Below, in pieces: positions 5,822 through 9,923 of a stretch of DNA of 9,923 nucleotides (position 1 is the first letter of the stretch; each line of letters begins with the position of its first letter). The stretch is taken from NCBI GenBank assembly GCA_964436825.1, contig CAYTEO010000069.1:1-9923 (forward strand). The letters run 5' to 3'. The stretch is from CAYTEO01 sp964436825 (GTDB lineage Bacteria; Krumholzibacteriota; Krumholzibacteriia; LZORAL124-64-63). The notes under the pieces were generated by a model. It searched no databases. It was given only the letters and a program-made list of their open reading frames with translations, and was not told the DNA's origin. The position numbers were made by a program, and so were the translations under genes.

Positions 5822-7929
5822 GACGCCAGCTCGTCGCCCTGGGGTTCGCCGCCCTGCTGGGCCAAGTCGCCCTGCTGCGCGAGCTGGGCGTCGCCTTCTA
5901 CGGCAGCGAGCTGGTCCTGGTGCTGGCCATCGGGGTCTGGCTGCTGGGAACGGGCCTGGGAGCGGTGACCGGCCGCGGTGCGCGCGAGCCGCAGGCGGCC
6001 GCTGCCCGTCTCCTGCTGGCCGCCGCCTGGCTGCTGCCGGCGGCGGCGGTGACGGCCCGCGTCCTGCGACGCCTGCTGGGCGGCGTGCCGGGGGCCTACC
6101 TGGAGCTGCCGCGGCAACTGCTGGGCCTGGCGCTGGTCCTGCTGCCGGCGGGGCTGGTCCTGGGGCGCTGTTTCCGGGACGCCGCCGCGGCCTACCGCCG
6201 GCGCGGCGGCAGTCCGGCGACGGCCTACGGGTGGGAGAGCGGCGGCAGCCTGGTGGCCGGGATCTTCTCCGCCGGCCTGCTGCACCTGGGAGCGAGCAAC
6301 CTGGTCGCCCTGTTGCTGGCCGCGGCAGCGGCGGCGGCAGGAGCGCTGGGGACCGCCGGCCGCGACGGGAAGATCCAGTGGGCAGCGGCGACGACCCTCG
6401 CCCTGCTGCTGGCCGCCACGGCCGGGAGCGGTCGGCTGGACGTCGTCCTGACCCGCGTGGAGCACCCCGACCTGCTGGCCGTGCGCGACACCCCCTACGG
6501 CCGGGTGACCGTCACCGGCCGGGAGGGACAGGTCGCCGTCTTCTGGAACGACGCCCTCGGCTACGAGAGCGAGGGCACGGCCGCCGAGGAGTTCGTCCAC
6601 CTGGCGGCGCTGCAGGCGGCGCGGCCCGACTCGGTGCTGGTCCTCGGCGGCGGTGTCGAGGGCCTGGTGCGGGAGGTCGTCAAGCACCGCCCGCGGCACG
6701 TCGAGGTCGTCGAGCTGGACACCAGGAGGCTCGACCTGCTGCTCCGGCTGTTGCCCGCGGCCGACACCGCACCGCTCGCCGATCCGGTCGTCCGGTCGAC
6801 GATCGGTGACCCCCGCCGCCGCCTGGCCGGCAGCGGGAGGTTCGACCTGATCCTCGTCGGCGAGCCGCAGCCCGACAGCGGGCAGACGAACCGCTACTAC
6901 ACCCGCGAGTTCTTCCGCCTCTGCCGGGAGCACCTGCGGCCGGGCGGGATCCTGGCGCTGCGGTTGCGGGCCGCGGAGAACCTCTGGACGCCGCTGCTGG
7001 TCCGGCGCAACGCCGGGGTCGTGGGGGCCCTGCGCGAGGTCTTCGGCGACGTGCTCGTCCTGCCGGGGACGACGAGCGTCGTGCTCGCCTCCCCGGACTC
7101 GCTGGTGCGGGATCCGGCCGTCCTGGCCCATCGCTTCCGCGAGCGGGGGATCACGGCCCGGCTGGTCTGTCCCGCCTGGCTCGCCTACGAGCTGACCAAC
7201 GACCGGACCGCCACCATCGCCGGTCTGCTCCACGGCAGCGACGCGCCGGTCAACAGCGACCTCCGCCCGGTCTGCTACCAGACGAGCCTGGCGCTGTGGC
7301 TGGCCCGGTTCCACCCGACGCTGGCCATGCGGCGCTGGTCCGAGTCCTTCTTCCCGCTGGCGGCGGCCCTGCTGCTGCTCCCGGCGTGGCTCCTGCTGCC
7401 GCTGCGGCGGCGGCGCCGGCTCCCCCTGGCGACGATCGCCGTGGCCAGCTGCGGGCTGATGGTCCTGGAGGGAACGCTCATCCTGCTCTACCAGACGACC
7501 CGCGGCGTCCTCTACCAGGACCTGGGCCTGCTGCTGACGGCGGTCATGGCCGGCCTGACCGCCGGAGCGGCCTGGGCGGGACGGGCGACGCGGCGGGCGG
7601 AGGGGCGGTCGGTGCGGGCGGTCGCTGTCGCGCTGGCCGGCACGGGCGGTCTCGCGTCGCTGGCGGCCGTCGCCGGTGGCGGGGGGCTGGCGGTGACGCT
7701 GCTGCTGCTCGGTGCCGGCGGGGCGGCCCTGGGAGCCATGTTCGGCCTACTCGGCCACCGGCTGGACGACCGGGACCGCGACCCGACGGCCCCGCTCTAC
7801 GCTGCCGACCTGCTGGGAGGCTGCCTGGGAGCGGTCCTGGGTAGCCTGCTGCTGATCCCGGGGCTGGGGCTGGCCTGGGCGGGGGTATGGACGGCGGCAC
7901 TGCTGGTGCCGCTGATCGTGGCGGGGTGA
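5818..7929 (+). CDS. Multi-pass membrane protein with a spermidine-synthase-like domain
   Basis: This 703-residue protein is built as membrane block, soluble domain, membrane block. Residues 1 to about 205 hold roughly seven hydrophobic segments, opening with LVALGFAALLGQVALL and an ELVLVLAIGVWLLGTGLGA segment typical of fused membrane spermidine synthases. Residues about 207-500 are a Rossmann methyltransferase/aminopropyltransferase-like domain: DTPYGRVTV (224-232), the nucleotide loop VLVLGGGVEG (273-282), VELD (298-301), and DLILVGEPQPD...NRYYTREFF (343-366). Residues about 510-703 hold about seven more hydrophobic segments. The start GTG at 5818 overlaps the fusion gene's TGA and has GAGG ten bases upstream; GTG at 5767 would add 17 residues. 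True aminopropyltransferases carry GGGDGG and a DxxD/DSTDP catalytic loop. Here these read GGGVEG and GEPQPD, so polyamine synthesis is doubtful. Tight coupling suggests a role with the Memo/radical SAM proteins. Confidence 0.85.
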   Translation: MRRQLVALGFAALLGQVALLRELGVAFYGSELVLVLAIGVWLLGTGLGAVTGRGAREPQAAAARLLLAAAWLLPAAAVTARVLRRLLGGVPGAYLELPRQLLGLALVLLPAGLVLGRCFRDAAAAYRRRGGSPATAYGWESGGSLVAGIFSAGLLHLGASNLVALLLAAAAAAAGALGTAGRDGKIQWAAATTLALLLAATAGSGRLDVVLTRVEHPDLLAVRDTPYGRVTVTGREGQVAVFWNDALGYESEGTAAEEFVHLAALQAARPDSVLVLGGGVEGLVREVVKHRPRHVEVVELDTRRLDLLLRLLPAADTAPLADPVVRSTIGDPRRRLAGSGRFDLILVGEPQPDSGQTNRYYTREFFRLCREHLRPGGILALRLRAAENLWTPLLVRRNAGVVGALREVFGDVLVLPGTTSVVLASPDSLVRDPAVLAHRFRERGITARLVCPAWLAYELTNDRTATIAGLLHGSDAPVNSDLRPVCYQTSLALWLARFHPTLAMRRWSESFFPLAAALLLLPAWLLLPLRRRRRLPLATIAVASCGLMVLEGTLILLYQTTRGVLYQDLGLLLTAVMAGLTAGAAWAGRATRRAEGRSVRAVAVALAGTGGLASLAAVAGGGGLAVTLLLLGAGGAALGAMFGLLGHRLDDRDRDPTAPLYAADLLGGCLGAVLGSLLLIPGLGLAWAGVWTAALLVPLIVAG

Positions 7930-7948
7930 GCCGGGAGGAAAAGGACAT

Positions 7949-7960
7949 CGGACCGGTCCG
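7949..7960. repeat. 12-base perfect palindrome CGGACCGGTCCG
   Basis: A perfect dyad without a loop lies in the 109-base gap between the membrane protein gene and the cyclopropane synthase gene, upstream of the possible promoter at 7978-8005. It could be an operator for a dimeric regulator, but a 12-base palindrome made mostly of G and C can arise by chance in DNA this rich. It does not look like an intrinsic terminator, as there is no loop and no T-run. Confidence 0.25.
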
Positions 7961-7977
7961 TGGCGCCCGAGCCCCCT

Positions 7978-8005
7978 TGATCCCCGCCCCGCGATGCCCC
8001 ATCAT
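7978..8005 (+). promoter_or_regulatory. Weak candidate promoter for the cyclopropane synthase gene
   Basis: TTGATC (7978-7983) and CATCAT (8000-8005) each match the sigma70 consensus at four of six positions, with a 16-base spacer. They lie about 35 bases before the ATG at 8039. The gap after the preceding gene, in contrast to that operon's overlapping junctions, is the other reason to expect a promoter here. The match is weak. Confidence 0.25.
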
Positions 8006-8038
8006 CGTTCCATCGCCGACGGCAACCGGGAGGAGACG

Positions 8039-9160
8039 ATGCGACCGGAACGCCAGCGACACGCCCTGACCGAGCTGCTCGAGAGCGTCGACGTCCGCGT
8101 CGACGGCGATCGCCCGTGGGACATCCGGGTCCGCGATCCCCGTTTCTTCGACCGCGTCCTGTCCGACGGGACCCTGGGCTTCGGCGAGTCCTACATGGAC
8201 GGCTGGTGGGAGTGCGAGGCCCTGGACCAGTGCATGGAGCGGATCTTCCGCGCCCGCCTGGACCAGCAGGCCCGCCGCAACCGGGAGCTGGTGCTGCTGG
8301 CCCTGAAGGCCCGCCTCTCCAACCGCCAGTCCCGCCGCCGCGCCTTCGAGGTGGGCCGCCGCCACTACGACATCGGCAACGACCTCTACCGCGCCATGCT
8401 CGACCCGTGGCTCCAGTACACCTGCGCCTACTGGCAGGACGGCGACGACCTGGCCGCCGCACAGGAGCGGAAGCTGGAGCTGATCTGCCGCAAGCTGAAG
8501 CTGGAGCCCGGGATGCGCGTCCTGGACCTGGGCTGCGGCTGGGGCGGCTTCGCGGCCTACGCCGCCCGCCACCACGGGGTGAGCGTCCTGGGCGTGACCG
8601 TGGCGGAGAGGCAGGTGGAGCTGGGGCGCGAGCTGTGGCGCGACGACGACGTGGAGCTGCGCCTGAGCGACTACCGGGAGGTGGAAGGCACCTTCGACCG
8701 GGTGGTGGCCATCGGCCTGCTGGAGCACGTGGGCTACAAGAACTACCGGACGTTCTTCCGCGTCGTCCACGACCGGCTGGCCCCCGACGGCATCGCCCTG
8801 GTGCACACCATCGGCGGCAACCGCACCATGCGGCACGCCAATCCCTGGATCGACCGCTACATCTTCCCCAACGGCATGCTGCCTTCGATAGCCCAGATCG
8901 GCGCCGCCACGGAGAACCTGCTGGTGATCGAGGACCTCCACAACATCGGCCCCCACTACGATCCCACCCTCATGGCGTGGCACGCGCGGTTCGAGGCCGC
9001 CTGGCCCGACCTGCGCGACCGCTACGGCGAGCGCTTCCGCCGCATGTGGCGCTTCTACCTGCTGAGCTGCGCCGGCGGCTTCCGGGCGCGCAACACCCAG
9101 CTCTGGCAGCTCGTGCTGACCCGCATCGGTCGGGCGCAGCCGGACTGCCGGGTCTGCTGA
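8039..9160 (+). CDS. cfa: Cyclopropane-fatty-acyl-phospholipid synthase
   Basis: The enzyme transfers a methylene group from S-adenosylmethionine across the double bond of unsaturated acyl chains in membrane phospholipids. The 373-residue length is close to E. coli Cfa (382). Residues 32-60 hold the N-terminal lipid-binding region with GTLGFGESYMDGWWE. RRHYDIGNDLY (107-117) and QYTCAYW (126-132) follow, then the SAM-binding loop VLDLGCGWGGFA (161-172), LLEHVGYKNY (227-236), LVHTIGGN (254-261) and NPWIDRYIFPNG (268-279). The bicarbonate and active-site residues known from E. coli (C139, E239, H266, Y317) fall here at C129, E229, H256 and Y307, a constant offset of ten, so the enzyme should be active. 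The start at 8039 follows GGGAGGAG (8028-8035). The preceding 109 bases suggest a separate transcript from the membrane protein gene. The next gene begins 14 bases after the stop and is probably co-transcribed. Confidence 0.95.
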   Translation: MRPERQRHALTELLESVDVRVDGDRPWDIRVRDPRFFDRVLSDGTLGFGESYMDGWWECEALDQCMERIFRARLDQQARRNRELVLLALKARLSNRQSRRRAFEVGRRHYDIGNDLYRAMLDPWLQYTCAYWQDGDDLAAAQERKLELICRKLKLEPGMRVLDLGCGWGGFAAYAARHHGVSVLGVTVAERQVELGRELWRDDDVELRLSDYREVEGTFDRVVAIGLLEHVGYKNYRTFFRVVHDRLAPDGIALVHTIGGNRTMRHANPWIDRYIFPNGMLPSIAQIGAATENLLVIEDLHNIGPHYDPTLMAWHARFEAAWPDLRDRYGERFRRMWRFYLLSCAGGFRARNTQLWQLVLTRIGRAQPDCRVC

Positions 9161-9174
9161 CCGGGGGCGCGGCG

Positions 9175-9923
9175 ATGGGCGAGCCCCTCTCCCCCGCCGG
9201 GACCGCCGGTGATGCGGTCAGCCCCCGGACCGGCGGCCATCCGGCCGGCGACGCCGGTGGCCCCGTGACCGACGTCACCACCCTGATCGTGGGCGGCGGC
9301 CCCGCGGGCAGCGCCTGCGCGCGGGAGCTGGTGGCGGCGGGGCACGACGTCCTGATCCTGGACGCCGAGACCTTCCCCGAGGGCAAGCCGTGTGCCGGCT
9401 GGATCACCCCGGCGGTGCTGGACCTGCTGGGGATCGCGCCGGAGGACTATCCCCATTCGTTGACCACCTACGACCGCCTGCGGATCCACCTGGGCCCGCT
9501 GCGGTTCACGGTGCGGAGCCGCCAGTACGCCATCCGCCGCTGCGAGTTCGACCCTTGGCTGCGGGAGCGGTCCGGCGCGCCGGTGGTGCGGCACCGCGTC
9601 CGGCGGATCGAGCGGCTGGACCCGGGCCGCCACGGCGGGATGCGCTTCCTGGTGGACGGGCGCTGGCGCTGCCGCTGGCTGGTGGGCGCGGGCGGGACGG
9701 CGTGTCCGGTGCGGCGGGCACTGTTCCTGCGGGGTGGTGGGGACGACGGGCATCCTCGGCCCCGGTGGGCTGCCGGCCGGCGGTGGACCGAGGGACCGCT
9801 GGTGGCGTGCCTGGAAGCGGAGTACCAGGGGCCGGGCGGTCCCCGCCTGCGACCAGGCCAGATGGAGTTGTGGTTCCGCCTGCCCGGGCTGGACGGCTAC
9901 GGCTGGCTGCTGCCCAAGGAGGG
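9175..9923 (+). CDS. Geranylgeranyl-reductase-family FAD-dependent oxidoreductase, cut by right window edge
   Basis: The frame is open from the ATG at 9175 to the window end (249 full codons). After a 30-residue Gly/Pro/Ala-rich lead comes an FAD-binding Rossmann motif, TLIVGGGPAGSACARELVAAG (36-56, GGGPAG at 40-45), with Asp63 ending the second strand. KPCAGWITP (71-79) is the family's cysteine-containing loop. LVGAGGTACPVRR (169-181) is the second FAD motif. At the truncated end GYGWLLPKE fits the YxWxFP substrate-site motif of geranylgeranyl reductases, with Leu for Phe. Such enzymes reduce double bonds in isoprenoid or other lipid chains. The start at 9175 has GGGGG (9163-9167) seven bases upstream. 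GTG at 9265 is an alternative that removes the low-complexity lead and begins just before the Rossmann fold. Placement behind the cyclopropane synthase suggests lipid tailoring. The exact substrate is unknown. Confidence 0.88.
   Translation, partial: MGEPLSPAGTAGDAVSPRTGGHPAGDAGGPVTDVTTLIVGGGPAGSACARELVAAGHDVLILDAETFPEGKPCAGWITPAVLDLLGIAPEDYPHSLTTYDRLRIHLGPLRFTVRSRQYAIRRCEFDPWLRERSGAPVVRHRVRRIERLDPGRHGGMRFLVDGRWRCRWLVGAGGTACPVRRALFLRGGGDDGHPRPRWAAGRRWTEGPLVACLEAEYQGPGGPRLRPGQMELWFRLPGLDGYGWLLPKE

Noticed and set aside
5677..7314. A 545-codon minus-strand frame opposite the membrane protein gene
   Set aside because: It is Gln/Gly-rich shadow translation; the plus strand has coherent hydrophobic segments and a Rossmann domain.
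7887..8069. Possible small gene in the gap before the cyclopropane synthase gene
   Set aside because: The frame overlaps both neighbours, has no ribosome site at its start and no recognisable sequence; GGGAGG at 7933-7938 has no start codon at the right distance.
7544..8983. A 479-codon minus-strand frame opposite the cyclopropane synthase
   Set aside because: The plus strand encodes an unmistakable Cfa with all active-site residues; the antisense frame has no motif.

Overview
The window is very GC-rich bacterial DNA (around 70% by eye) with strong G/C third-position bias. That bias makes almost every real gene cast long shadow frames on the other strand. It holds six substantial genes and is densely coding, with no gap over 170 bases and no sign of tRNA, rRNA, CRISPR or insertion sequences. 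Tat- and Sec-type export signals, a cyclopropane fatty acid synthase and an asparagine-synthase-like protein fit a Gram-negative, environmental, probably uncultured lineage (Deltaproteobacteria/Myxococcota-like or FCB-group such as Krumholzibacteriota/Eisenbacteria). The phylum cannot be settled from this sequence.

Left part, minus strand (1-2881). The N-terminal 265 residues of a secreted subtilisin-family (S8) peptidase run off the left edge. Its 5' region carries a good sigma70-like promoter and a tiny 17-codon open frame with a near-perfect Shine-Dalgarno. Upstream of it, on the same strand, is a 639-residue asparagine-synthase-like protein. It keeps the SGGLDS PP-loop but lacks the N-terminal Cys2 glutaminase nucleophile and the usual acidic GxGxDE loop.

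Middle, plus strand (3021-7929). Three genes are joined by two 4-base GTGA start/stop overlaps, so they look like one tightly coupled operon. They are: (i) the radical SAM enzyme of the AmmeMemoRadiSam system, here with a twin-arginine signal and an extra CxxCH motif; (ii) a single polypeptide fusing the Memo domain (protein B) to the AMMECR1 domain (protein A), with a Sec-type signal peptide; (iii) a multi-pass membrane protein with a central spermidine-synthase-like domain whose catalytic motifs are altered. The biochemical role of AmmeMemoRadiSam is unknown. The export signals and membrane partner suggest that this version works in the cell envelope. This is the most interesting part of the window.

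Right part, plus strand (8039-9923). A complete cyclopropane-fatty-acyl-phospholipid synthase has all active-site residues at a constant offset of ten from the E. coli enzyme. Fourteen bases later comes a geranylgeranyl-reductase-family FAD oxidoreductase, cut by the right edge. The pair looks like a lipid-tailoring operon.
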